DNA of 27,262 nt from Paraglomus occultum (GCA_910592205.1 CAJVPJ010000359.1:1-27262), one strand, 5' to 3'. Numbered from the stretch's first letter, positions 7,574 to 17,925 are shown. Numbers and translations: made by a program. Notes: generated from the sequence alone by a model not told the origin.

Positions 7574-7919
7574 AAAAAAGTAATATGTAAAGGTAATATA
7601 CAAAGATTACAAAAAAATTGAGCTTTAACGTATCATTGGGTAGATATCAAAAAGTGATACGTAAAAGTTATCAAAATATAATGCACATGTGATATATAGT
7701 AATGCGATCCAATTTTTGACAATTTTGGTGATACGTAAAGGTAGAATATTATAAGGAAAGAGGTAAGAAAAATTGTGCTTTTACGTATCACTAAAAAAAG
7801 GGGTCAGATAACAGAATTCAGATATCAAAAAAAAGTGATACGCAAAAGCAGAATATTATAAGGAAAGAGATAAGATAAATTTTTACTTTTACGTATCACC
7901 AAATAACTGTTAACAATTC

Positions 7920-8076
7920 GGCACTATGTGCCTCATCATCGGATGCTTTGGTGCATTACTAGATATGATAACAATTCGGCACTACGTGCCTCACACTCGG
8001 GTGATATTCGAATAAATTATGTAAAGCTAACGACTGCTAATAGTTTGGCACTACGTGCCAGGTTCGGGCATAGCCC
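7920..8076. repeat. 13-nt hairpins, copies G, H and I, with second hairpins
   Basis: GGCACTATGTGCC at 7920-7932, GGCACTACGTGCC at 7978-7990 and GGCACTACGTGCC at 8047-8059 share the 5-bp stem GGCAC/GTGCC. Small second palindromes follow: CATCGGATG after G, CACTCGGGTG after H and GGGCATAGCCC (8066-8076) after I. The preceding bases are also alike (aacaattc, aacaattc, aatagttt). Confidence 0.6.
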
Positions 8077-8139
8077 TCACATCGGGCCCGCAAAATGGCG
8101 ACACGGGACTGAATGCATCGTCGGTATATTTTTTTTACT

Positions 8140-8227
8140 AAGGTGGCTCGACAACGGAAATCAGATACGGTTGCCAAACTCGCATACAATAGTTGGCATG
8201 TGACCTGACGACAAAATTAGCCACCTT
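8140..8227. mobile_element. 88-bp foldback element
   Basis: The outer arms AAGGTGGCT (8140-8148) and AGCCACCTT (8219-8227) are perfect inverted repeats. An inner pair, TTGCCAAACT (8171-8180) and AGTTGGCATG (8191-8200), also pairs. There is no ORF. It may be a small MITE or a hairpin RNA; no target duplication was found. Confidence 0.45.
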
Positions 8228-8386
8228 GGTGTGTGTCATAAAAAGCAAAATACACGTCACTCGAGTGTGGTCTAAAATGCAAAAGGCACATCATACTGGC
8301 GTATATCTCAGTGGTTCTCAAGTGACATGTGTCATGACGACAGAAATCCGACACCGTCGTCACCGAGTGGGAATGACCTAGACTAA

Positions 8387-8416
8387 GTGGGAATAACATA
8401 ATTATGTTATTCCCAC
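8387..8416. repeat. Perfect 30-bp palindrome at the retroelement 3' end
   Basis: GTGGGAATAACATAA (8387-8401) is followed with no spacer by its exact reverse complement (8402-8416). A third related block, AGTGGGAATGACC, lies just outside at about 8366-8378. The stop codon of the retroelement frame lies within the palindrome. Confidence 0.85.
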
Positions 8417-9180
8417 TGTTTGAATGACATCTGAATGGGAAGGGGTGGGGTTATGTCCAAATGCCCTTGTGGTAAAGGCATTCCAGAGAGTGGAGATTGT
8501 TGCTGATTGTATGGAATGGAGAAGACGGAGCTGTTGTTCAGAGAAGTCAGGGTGTGGGATGTATGGAGGGGGTTGTAGTTTGGCTCCATATGCAAAGATC
8601 ATGTGGGCAGTGTCCCACAATGACTGAGCTATGTGGCATTGGTGGAGGAGGTGTATTGTGCTGTGTTCTTCCATTACCATGGGCAGTTGGTTTTGTCTGG
8701 TGCTATGGTTGCTACAGGGAGTCTTTCCCATGTGGCCATCCATAGAATGTCACTGGCAGGGCAGTGGCAGTGTTTGTGAAAGATTTCATCCCAATTGAGT
8801 TGGCCAACACTAGGGATGGTAAGAGTGTTGGTTTCTGTAGTAGTAGGGTTTGGTGGAAGTAGGATGTTACACAGTGGAGGGAGTGTTGGGAAGGCAGCTA
8901 TTTACTATTGTGCCTGGTTGTTTATTTTTGATCCTCCTGCATGCTGCCAGGCAGCTTCGCAGGGGTTCAAAAGGTTTGTGGATGCTACATTTTTGTGCAA
9001 TTGAGTGGATTATGTCTCTGTGGGTGGTTTCTGTTGAGTATTAGTATGAGAGAATGTGATTGAAGACATGGATCCAGAAGGATGGGTGTGGGTTAAAGGC
9101 CATGGAGATTGTTTTGGCCAGTCAGATTTTCATTTCTGGGAAGTCATAGCCAAATCTTTGTCTTACACTTCTTGCTTTAC
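8398..9180 (-). pseudogene. Decayed LINE-type reverse transcriptase, C-terminal part
   Basis: On the minus strand several frames together give a non-LTR retrotransposon ORF2-like C-terminus: RQRFGYDFPEMKI and AKTISMAFNPHPSFWI (about 9170-9080), then LNWDEIFHKHCHCPASDILW and ATWERLPV near 8790-8690, then TNCPW followed after a frameshift by EEHSTIHLLHQCHIAQSLW (8670-8600). The Cys-Cys-His-Cys arrangement with HLLHQC...AQSLW matches the zf-RVT zinc-binding region found after LINE reverse transcriptases. At least two in-frame stops and two frameshifts break it, and the catalytic YxDD part is absent, so it is a 5'-truncated dead copy. It is visibly richer in G and C than its surroundings and nearly devoid of CpG. 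It ends at the 30-bp palindrome. Confidence 0.7.
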
Positions 9181-10056
9181 TTATTATTACAACTTAGTAG
9201 AATTTTATCATATGTACATTTAGAAGCTTGAAAACAAAGCACAAACAACAACAACAATAAAATCACTTGCAGAGACTGTAGCACAGCATGTATTCATATG
9301 CTTGTTCATTTTGTCTGGTTTTGTTGCAGCATGCCCCATTTAATAGATGCACAGATCATTGAGATAAAAATATATTGTCAAAACTTTTCAGACACCCTAT
9401 GTAATATATCAATTCATGATTCAATGAATCAAAGAGAGACCAATATTTGCGAGATTTTATCTGTAAAAACATTAGTATTAGGTGGGCGTGGATAGATACA
9501 ATGAGGATACTGATTTTCTTTTGTAGATGTTAATACTCAAATTTTTATAAATGGTTGTGACTTAAAAAGTTGAAAAATCAAAAGTCCCTAACATACTTAA
9601 TCATAACTATCATCAAAGTCCACTGTACTTAATATTGTCAAACCCTTACCCATAAAAAGTCTTCTCAAGCAAATTTTTTCCCAACACTCCAAGTTTATTG
9701 TTAGACTCTTCTCCATTGTTAATCCTCTCTCTTAGATCTTTATTAGTATTCTCGCATCTTAAAAGACGCGTATTCTCTTTCTATTAATTTTGTAAGTTAA
9801 CCCGTAATACTCTCTGGTTGCTTTTCGTTTACGCTTTCCAATGTTATTCTATTAGTTCTGCTGGTTCTGTTATTTCTTCCAGATTTTAATACATTTACAC
9901 CTTGATAAACACTAACGTCTCGTCGTCATTTTTTTCCCCACGTAACTTTCTACGCCCTCTCCATTTTTTAATTTTTCTATACATTCCTTTGCTCATACTG
10001 GAACCGCCAAGGAGAACTATGAGTTCTCTTTTTAATGTAGAATGAGATGCTTTCCG
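9181..10056. other. Spacer, possible coiled-coil remnant on minus strand
   Basis: No supported gene. A minus-strand frame at 9780-9646 is open for 45 codons with a coding-like heptad stretch (ENTRLLRCENTNKDLRERI), but it has no start, and neighbouring frames are broken. It may be the remnant of a leucine-zipper or coiled-coil gene. An acaacaacaacaata run lies at 9243-9258. Confidence 0.25.
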
Positions 10057-10215
10057 ATGGAAGATACGTTAAAATTACGAGTTACTCGCAGGTGTGATTT
10101 CGTACGAGTAGAGAATGATTTGGATTTTTGCGAACGGGTACTTGAATGCGTTTGCAAACAAGTTGGTATGACCACGTCTTTGAGAAAGAAGATAAGAAAG
10201 AGAAAAAGAAAATAG
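10057..10215 (+). CDS. Small basic ORF, 52 residues, unrecognised
   Basis: ATG at 10057 to TAG at 10213-10215. The product starts MEDTLKLRVTRRCDFVRVEN and ends in a strongly basic RKKIRKRKRK tail, with three Cys. The tail would fit a nuclear-localisation signal. No domain, no neighbours and no splice evidence; chance is possible. Confidence 0.2.
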   Translation: MEDTLKLRVTRRCDFVRVENDLDFCERVLECVCKQVGMTTSLRKKIRKRKRK

Positions 10216-12106
10216 AAAGAATAATTATCGTAGTTACACTACATTAGTTATCTAAAGTCTATAAACATTGATGTTCGTAGAAAAGGCGTGTCTCGGAATA
10301 AGGAAGAATTGTGTTCTTTTTTTTATCGTTCTATGCAATACTTAATTGTTTTTTTGACACACGCGACAACAAGGACATTTATCGAGTTATCCATATTCGG
10401 TTGCAGGCACTGTTCTCCTTCAGACTTGTAACTGTTAAATATTTGACTTTTCCGACAATAATAAGTTATCCGTTCAGAAACAGCGCAATTACTGTATAAA
10501 CTCTTAAAAAAGACTTAGTCTTTGATTTGTTGATAGAAGATTGTTTGATCTCATTGTTTTGCAATAGCTCTTTAACTAATAGTAAAATCTAAAAAATAGT
10601 TAAAGTTAAATTCTAAAATTAGCAATCGCGTGCTCTCCCACGATTGTTGCTCAACAATACTGGTTTGAACCGCATTTATACAATTTTTTTTTGCAAAGAA
10701 AGAAAATAGGCAGAATTTTAACAGCTGAAAGTGCGCTAATTAAGGAATTAAGAGACTAAAGATAGCTTTAAGATGTCTTCTACTCTTGCAGTTGACAAAG
10801 AGTTATTCAATTCCGCTCTGACAAGTAGTCCCTAGAAACATCTTGACGTCATTCGACTATTTTTGCAACATTTAAAATCTATCTACCATATTCTCTAATA
10901 TTTAGTTTAAGAGCAATATTTAAAAGTAGACACTTTGTAAAAATATATGACATGCGTTTAAGAGAGAAAGACGCGGATAACTTAATATAATGGCCCCCAC
11001 AGAATATGAAAATGTTGAAGCCACAGACTTGGCTAACGTTATATTATCTAATATCTACTTTCGATCATATCTCTAAGAGCGAGTGTTAATTCTCTTTTGC
11101 AGGCAAAGGATTTTATGTGATATATACTACTCGCAATAGTTATAACGGTATAGCAATTAAATAAGAATTACAACACGTTTAATCTAATCGCAATTCTTAA
11201 TGGCCTATTAATTTTGTTATCAATACACCAGAAGGAAAAAAAACATTCGGCGTTTGATAATCTTCACGGTAATTAGGGTTTACGATACACTATTTGCAGG
11301 AAATCTTTATTCAAGCAAGTTGATACGGTTGCTTTTGAGCAGAAATATTAAATAAATATTGATTAAAAGATGTTTTCTAAGAATATATACTTGAATTATC
11401 AATTGTACATTTGAATCCATCTCAACTCTTCAACAAAGCTTACCATGAATCAAAGTTCTCACACTACGGCCCAATTCTATTCATTGGTACAGCAATCTCT
11501 TGACGTAATCGCAAATTCGAAATTGCAATACGGTAGTACACCACAAAAGCAATTATACGAAAGGATCAATCTCCAAGTCGGGATCGCGAATTGTCGGTCA
11601 ACACAACAGCGAATACCGATAGTTTGACAATCACCAAGTTCCAAATACTAGGGTTCGATCCATTAGTTTGCATTTCTTCAAACTGAAAGAGGGATGTGGG
11701 ACGTCACATAATAAAAACATAACAGAGACACAAAGCAGATCTTATTATTAGTGGCTAAATTTAGAACGTCCCAATAAATGCAGGACCACTGAATATGATA
11801 ATGCTCACAATGCTTTCCACGCATAATGGTGGTACAACTTGTGAATTTTAATCTTTGTTTGTACGTTCAATTGTGGTATTTGGCTGTTTTCTCAAAGGGC
11901 AAAACACCACATGTGATTTCATATTTCCCAATTGTTCACGTGGTAATAATATTATTTGATGATCAACTATCCCCAAATTCCCATCCTTTGAAATAGCGGA
12001 GCTTTTGGCTTGTCATTTATTATCGTCGTTCACTTTAGTCCCACGCTTGCTTTGCTACGAACGCACGTTTGGGTTCTACTTCAGATATTCCTTTGGCCAA
12101 AACAAT
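10216..12106. other. Gene-poor spacer
   Basis: No supported gene in nearly 2 kb. Three ATG-started short frames occur at about 10772 (20 aa), 10990 (28 aa) and 11445-11627 (60 aa, MNQSSHTTAQFYSLVQQSLD...); none has a domain or clear splice sites, though the last has a good ACC before its ATG. If the UBX gene downstream has a missing N-terminal exon, it would lie here; I looked for a UBA-like sequence and did not find one. A small hairpin AGCAATCG...TTGCT lies at about 10620-10650. Confidence 0.3.
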
Positions 12107-13904
12107 ATGGGCCCAATGGACATTATCTATGGCTGCATTTCTATAGTAAAATCGATTTTGGGAGCCTTATTTTACATTCTCGTATCTCCACTTACGATAA
12201 CTCAGAATGCTAGCACGCGAGCGGCACCGCAGAATCCGAGAGCGACCGCTGAGAAATTCAAGAGGGAATTTGAAGAGAAACATGGACAGAGACATCCCGA
12301 CTTTTTTGCTGGAGGTTATTTACAGGTTGGTAGATGAAAGCTAGAAATGGGATGTGAGAATTTGACAGAATTCAATGGTAATTAAATACAAGAGCTTGTA
12401 GTTTGATAGATGTTCCATGTTTTGTCTTTTTTTTCCCCTGTGATCCAAGTGAGATTACGCGCATCTAATGGATGTACTTTCCGTATCTGATTCGTTTTCT
12501 AGGCCTTGGATCAAGCAAAAAGAAATTTTCAGTTTTTAGTTGTCATATTACAATCTGATGAACATTACGATACAGAAAAATTTAACAGGTATATTAGTTT
12601 ACCGATAATTTGTTAAGCTTTAATTGATCATAATTTACAATTGACTCTTACTGCATTTGCTTTTACCATTTTGTGGTTTAATATTTCTTCAAGTGAAACT
12701 CTTACTTCTCCACTATTGATAGATTTTTTCAGAGAGAATAATTTCATCGTATGGGGAGGGAATGTCCGCGAATCGGAGGCATATCAAGGTAAAATGTTTG
12801 GTATATTTGTCAAATGTTAAAACTTGACCGTGGTCTTTACACCGCATCTATATCTGTACCATATGCATTTATCTGATTGTATTTTTTAGTGAGTCATAAA
12901 CTTCGAGCAACTACATATCCATTTGTTGCAACCATAGTTTATCAGCAGATTCCTGGAACTGGAAGAATGGATATGGTCCTCTCTGATAAGCTTGAGGGTA
13001 CGGCAAAGAATATTTCATGAATTATCTACTACTGTCATTTATTTGTCAAGTTTATGATTTATCAAATCAAGACTTTGGAACATTCTCACCCATCCCTCTA
13101 TTTGACTTTTGTTACAAAACGACTTCCTCGCTTCTTCATAGGTCTCTCGACAGCCGAAAATCTTCTGGTCAACCTCACCAATTCCCTCCAACGCCACACA
13201 CCTCTTCTCGCCCGCCTCCGTGCTGAACGCGAATCACACGAAGCTACGCGAGCTCTTCGAGAAGCACAAGACAATGCATACTATGCATCCCTTCGTGCGG
13301 ATCAAGAAAAAGATCGTCGCGCCCGTAAGGCGGAAGAGGCAAAAAGAATAGCAGAAGAGAAAAAACTAAAAGAAACGGAACGGAAAGAAAGAGAGTATAA
13401 GGAGAAGAAAGAGAAGAGAGAACAATGGAGACGATGGGCGGTCGAAAGTCTTCCGGAAGAACCAGGAGACGGAGAGAAAGCGGTTGCAAGATTGAGTTTT
13501 AAATTCCCGGACGGAAAGAGAGTTGTTAGACGGTTTCGGAATTCGGAAAGTCTTGAGGTTAGTGTTAGGATGCAAAACGAGAAGAGGAGGGAGGCGATAT
13601 ATAACGAACTTTTGATATTTTTTTTATCACCCAGTTATAACAATTTGCTTTTTCACACTCTTTTTTCCATCAGACAATATACACATTTGTCGACACGTAC
13701 GGCCTTCAACGCTTTTCCTCACCATCTAAACCTCCAGACAATTACACACATAAATACAAATTTGTACTCGTATCACCATTCCCTCGGACTGTTTACCCTA
13801 TGGATAAGACAAAGATCATAGGAGATGATAAAGTATTGTGTCCCAGTTGTAATTTGATTATTGAGGAAGTTGAGAGCGACGACGAAGGTGATGAATTGTG
13901 GTAG
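12107..13904 (+). CDS. UAS-UBX domain protein, FAF2/UBXD8-like (p97 adaptor)
   Basis: There are six exons: 12107-12325, 12503-12588, 12733-12788, 12890-12997, 13142-13557 and 13674-13904. They join in one frame to 371 residues. Residues about 5-30 are hydrophobic (IIYGCISIVKSILGALFYIL), as expected for the hairpin that anchors UBXD8/Ubx2 proteins in the ER and lipid-droplet membrane. Residues about 70-170 form the UAS thioredoxin-like domain (FQFLVVILQSDEHYD, NFIVWGGNVRESEAYQV, YPFVATIVYQ). About 178-255 is a long charged coiled coil. About 270-345 is the UBX domain with the p97/Cdc48-binding FPR loop (SPFPRTVYP). The tail has CPSCN and an acidic end. The family recruits Cdc48 for ER-associated degradation. 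The N-terminal UBA domain of FAF2 is not visible; the frame is open without ATG upstream to 11963, so 12107 is only the first usable ATG and an upstream exon may be missing. Confidence 0.9.
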
Positions 13905-15878
13905 AAAAGGAAAACGGATACTGTAGATGCATGAGCAAAAAGTTTTGGCTGGATAGATTACGTGTGGTGAAGCCGATAGAAGCGTCGACTGTGGTTTATT
14001 ATTTTTTTTTATCATATTATATTTTCTTTTCTTTTTCTTGTTATAAATAGTTGATTTCTTATTTGTCAAAATCACATGTCCGAACCCTTTTATCGAACGT
14101 TTGGTTATTATGGCATCACGTAAGCGATATGATGTCAGCCAAGAACAATTCATACAATAGATTAACCACTTGTTTTCCAGGCCTTCGCGCTCTGGATGAA
14201 TTTTTTTTTCTTATGGTCTTTTGAAGCACACGATGTATGCGGCGCGAGTGTCTTTGGGTGACGTCAGTATTCAACTTTTGTTGCCAGGTTAAAAATTAAA
14301 AAAATTGTTATATATATATTTCCCGTTATCTTTATTTCTGTTAAAAATACTCATCTCAGTAAACTTGTTATTCCGAAAATTACTGGCAGCTTATCCTTAA
14401 GTAATCGTATATTTCAATTGAACTTCTGCCGCTCAACGTCAATGAAGCTTAGGGGTTGTGGTCGCTGGTCCTAAACCATTCCATTCGCGGCCACCGAACA
14501 TTTTACAAAATTCGATAGGGAAATTACTAATGATCATGTGCTTTCGTGTATTATTGGATTCTTGGTTGTTGAATTAGTGATGAAGACCAGTTTTCGCGTT
14601 TTTGCAGATTCAATATTCTTTATTGATGGGATGACATATCTGAACCAATCGCTAACACCACGCGTGTCATTGTCAAACGACACTGCAATGAAAAACTTGA
14701 CATTTGCAAAACGAAAGCACATCAATTCAAAACATTGTTTCTCAAATCACTGCCCATTTTGCATGTGCACCAATAAATTACATCGTGATAAAATTGATTA
14801 TTATTATTATGGATTTAAGAAAATTACAAAAAAATAAAGCTCGGCCACGTTAAGCTTTGCGCAGGCCCAGTTTCCAATTCTTATCCGTTATTGGTGTCGT
14901 GGATGCTGAGAGCCCTATTGAGGATGCGGGTAGCGGTAGCGGAGCGTTGTATGCTATTTGTTAAAAAACTGATTTTTTCACAGATGTGCAACTGGATATT
15001 TTTATCTTCGTTATTGCCTGCATTGCGTATCGGAGGTTTCGCTTTAATAGTATAGAGTGTGCTTATGGTATTGATATTAGCTGCCGCATGCTACCATACT
15101 GTATTGTTACTGCGAAGAGGAGAGCATGTCTAGATCTCATGTTAAATCCGGAATTCTTTGGAAATTTTCCTATTAAAGCCATAAGCCAATAAATACAGTA
15201 CTTCCGGTATTTGACGAATGGCGAATTTACTTCAGAACATGTCACGTCTTTCCTCTTCGCGAAATAATAAAACGCAAGGCTGCAAAAATTATAAAATGAT
15301 GAATTCACATGATGGGATAAATTCGTTATATAAAAGACCTTTCCAAGGCTTCGTTTGCAATAAATTTGCTTTTTTTATTTTACAGTAAAAATGTGCAGTC
15401 GAAGATGTGATGACCTTCAACTAGCTACATAAGTGTTCGTTTTTCTTTAAAGAAATGCAACAAAGACTGTGATTATCAGTCTTCAAAATGCATTCTGATA
15501 GGCAAATAAATAACGTATCTGGTATACAAACATCAAACAATTTGCAAGTCAGCATTGTGTTCCGTATAATATGTATCTATTAATCATTTGTTGCCGATCA
15601 AGTAAATAGACCAGGAACGTCTACTTCTCTTAGCCAGACACTAACAACTATACCACAAGACTGACAAAGCGAATTAAGGTATTGCGATATAACCCAACAT
15701 AAATGTACAAGCATAAAAAATCAATTGTCCAACGGAAGAATCTATCAGGATTGTCATAAACCGTAGGCACTATACAATTCTAATAGCTATCGATATAAAG
15801 TAAATGAAGCAAGCTTTTCAAAACGATATAGTCACTGTACAATGAAACGACAACTATCAAAACATGATGAATCAATCC
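13905..15878. other. Spacer between UBX and UBC9 genes
   Basis: No supported gene in about 2 kb. Frames at 14534-14837 and 15063-15308 run on both strands, have non-ATG starts or no domain, and are probably chance. A TGACGTCA palindrome (ATF/CREB-type site) lies at 14259-14266. A GTGTC...GACAC hairpin lies at about 14665-14685. The downstream ends of both flanking genes (convergent) fall here. Confidence 0.4.
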
Positions 15879-17222
15879 TCATAACTGCGCAGAGTATTCC
15901 TTCGCTTGCTGTCTCACTCTTCTTTCATAGGCGGCCTTGTCTTTCCTATTATAATACAAGTAAGAGAATAAATCTTTGATTACTGTTTCCACATACTGGA
16001 ACATCAAATACTCACTTGTACAACATATATGCATCAGACTGAGCCGGACTGTCTGGATTAGGGTCATTGAGAAGATCTTGGATGCCGAGAAGAATCTGAT
16101 CCCAGTAACAGAAGCCAGGTGTGTATAAAAACGAAAACAACGATAGCAATGGCGAAGAAGGAATGTTGTGAGCATAAACGTATACAAGTATGTGAATCGG
16201 TACAATTAAAGGAGAACAATAATTCGTATCGACACAGATTACAGAAACAGGTCTGTTAATCGATAATATATTGAACGGTTTTCATGACATCCATAATCTC
16301 CGTCGACGAATTAACATCAGACCTGCTTGATAGTGATTGCCGGCTTCCAAGCTTCTTCTTCGTTCAAAATTGATAAACAAACGGTGCCCGAAGGGTAAAC
16401 GTTCGGATGAAATAATGGCGGTGTGAATCTGCATTTTGGAGGTTTGCTGGGATACTCTAAACAAGAAAAAGAACACGGAATGAATTAGAAAAATCCGAAT
16501 AATTCATACAATATGAGCATTAGCACAAGGAGTTGAAAGAACAAAAACAAAAAATGAATTAAGGCATCTTAAATTCTACTAATTCGTTGTTGTCATCAAT
16601 CTAGTCTCTCATGTTACTGATATAGAATATTGTAGTAGTATCCAACACGTACCTTCCGGAAATGATACAGTCAACTTAAATACTCCTGATTCCCAAGGTG
16701 TCTAGTTAATGTAAAACGTATTCAGTAAGATGATGTCGAGATATTTAATGATTGAAAGGTCAAATAAGTATCAAGTTCACAATAAACATCGTAATTTCCA
16801 ATTGTTCATAATATAATACTGCGCAGGACTTTGAAAGTAAGATCTCATATGAATTAGGTAATAGAATAGCAGTACTCTAATGGTACAAGAATAACCATAG
16901 CAACAATACTAAGCTATGCTTTGATAACAGAAACAATAACAGCAGCAATAGAACTAATGCTTGATAGTAATGTTTGCAAATACCCCCGGCTTTCCAGGAA
17001 TGCCACAAGTCCAAGTCATAAGATCAAGGCCATTCTCACCCTTTACTGGACGTGCGTAGAAGCCCTGAAAGTTTGATTGCAGAAAAAATACAAGAATACG
17101 TAAATATTGCCTCGTATAATATAAGCAAACAAGAAAAGAGTCTGCGTTATGCTCACGTAGGGATGATCCCGTCGCCACTGCTTTCGCTCTTCGAGAAGTC
17201 TTGCTCTGCAGATGCCAGACAT
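15879..17222 (-). CDS. UBC9: SUMO-conjugating enzyme E2, UBC9
   Basis: Six exons on the minus strand: 17222-17157, 17064-16984, 16701-16653, 16456-16323, 16095-16016 and 15945-15879. The five introns of 92, 282, 196, 227 and 70 nt all begin GT and end AG. The joined product has 158 residues, the usual UBC9 length. The N-terminus [20 protein letters not shown] matches the SUMO-binding first helix of the family. HPN is at 82-84, followed by the catalytic cysteine, Cys92, in [30 protein letters not shown] and [11 protein letters not shown] are hallmark UBC9 stretches. The enzyme takes SUMO as a thioester from the Aos1-Uba2 E1 and transfers it to substrate lysines, often within psi-K-x-E, mainly in the nucleus. 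All key residues are intact. It is a single essential-type gene with no functional neighbour here. Confidence 0.97.
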
Positions 17223-17453
17223 TTCTAATTGTGAATTATGTGTCGCGTATTGCTTTGTATGATCAAACGACGTGTGAGGAAGCAAAAAGAGAGATAGGTA
17301 CGTATAGTATATTTTGAAGATATTATTATAATAATAGAGTCAACTAAGTGTTGACGTGTATTGGATTGATACATGTGACCAAAGTTTCTTTGATTGGACA
17401 TAATATAATCTGAACTTTTATCACGTGGTGAGCATTCACAAGCAATAGAATAT
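17223..17453. promoter_or_regulatory. Upstream region of UBC9 with an E-box
   Basis: This AT-rich stretch lies between the UBC9 start and a pseudogene. It contains a tatagtatatt string at 17305-17315 (either strand) and TCACGTGG with core CACGTG at 17422-17427, an E-box form, about 200 bp upstream of the ATG. Its regulatory use is inference. Confidence 0.3.
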
Positions 17454-17922
17454 ATTATCACCAGTAATCACCCTTACAAATACTCCGGCTTTCTTAAACT
17501 GCTCGACTGATCGTTTCACATCAGGACGCAACGGATCTTGTATACCAACTATCTCCATCAATTTCTTGAGCTCACTAGAAGTTACGTCTTTATGTGCTAT
17601 ACCAATAGTGCGTAAAGCTTTGTCCGTGAACATGGTGATTGTGATCTCGAACTGATGTCTGGAATTTCCGTCTAGCTCTTTAATTTGACCCTTGGCGTCA
17701 ATATAACGGTGACGCGATTTAAGCACAATCTCAGATGCATCTTCACATGAACGCGATACTCGGCATTAGGATCCAGGTGCGTTGGGAGCAAGTGCTGTCA
17801 TTGTTTTCTTCTTGGAGACAAATGGATAGACCTTTTCTACTTGAACTGCAGGTCTACGTTCTCTATAATCTACTCCAAAGAGTTTTATGAATCCAAGAAG
17901 GGGCGCATTCCGTCTTTGATCT
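17454..17922 (-). pseudogene. Plasma-membrane/vacuolar-type Ca2+-ATPase (P2B) fragment
   Basis: Read on the minus strand in three frames, the sequence follows the nucleotide-binding and early P-domain part of PMCA/PMC1-type calcium pumps. It runs SKTECA, then GFIKLFGVDYRERRPAVQVE and VYPFVSKKKTMTAL, then ASEIVLKSRHRYIDA, then FTDKALRTIGIAHKDV and VGIQDPLRPDVKRSVEQFKK, then AGVFVRVITGDN. A frameshift in the CCCC run near 17908, a stop at 17766-17768 and a further one-base loss near 17735 break it. Both ends are cut: the phosphorylation loop (DKTGT) and all membrane segments are missing, and it stops right after the TGDN motif. It is a dead duplicate fragment lying upstream of UBC9. Confidence 0.85.
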
Positions 17923-17925
17923 GAC

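Larger units (their letters stand above)
7366..7905. repeat. Array of TTTACGTATCA / TGATACGTAAA inverted units
   Basis: The forward motif ttTACGTATCAttagGGTAGATATC, or a diverged form of it, begins near 7448, 7529, 7624, 7773 and 7888. Its inverse, GTGATACGTAAAAG or diverged forms, occurs near 7402, 7499, 7575, 7652, 7728 and 7833. The units are therefore imperfect foldbacks spaced about 80-150 bp. Some units also carry the 13-nt hairpins at 7416, 7481 and 7561. There is no coding potential. Nested MITE-type copies or satellite-like DNA would fit. Confidence 0.6.

Noticed and set aside
8424-9044. Several Gly/Val/Cys-rich plus-strand frames
   Set aside because: They are antisense to the decayed LINE sequence and owe their openness to its CpG-poor, TG-rich composition.
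10610-10675. tRNA-like string with GGTTTGAACC and GGGAGAGCACGCGATTGC
   Set aside because: On the minus strand the B-box-like part lies 5' of the A-box-like part, and no cloverleaf can be folded.
11445-11627. 60-residue ORF with a good ATG context as a UBA exon of the UBX gene
   Set aside because: The sequence has no UBA pattern, ends in a stop, and has no convincing 5' splice site.
11650-11665. GGTTCGATCC, an exact tRNA B-box
   Set aside because: The bases around it do not form a T-stem and there is no A-box or acceptor stem at the right distance.
13017-13226. Frames over the intron before UBX exon 5 as a separate protein
   Set aside because: They read through the intron 12998-13141, and the phase and UBX homology support splicing.
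14534-14837. Overlapping frames on both strands with matching ATGTGCTTTCG / CGAAAGCACAT ends
   Set aside because: The inverted match is only about 11 bp with no further arm similarity, and neither frame has a domain.
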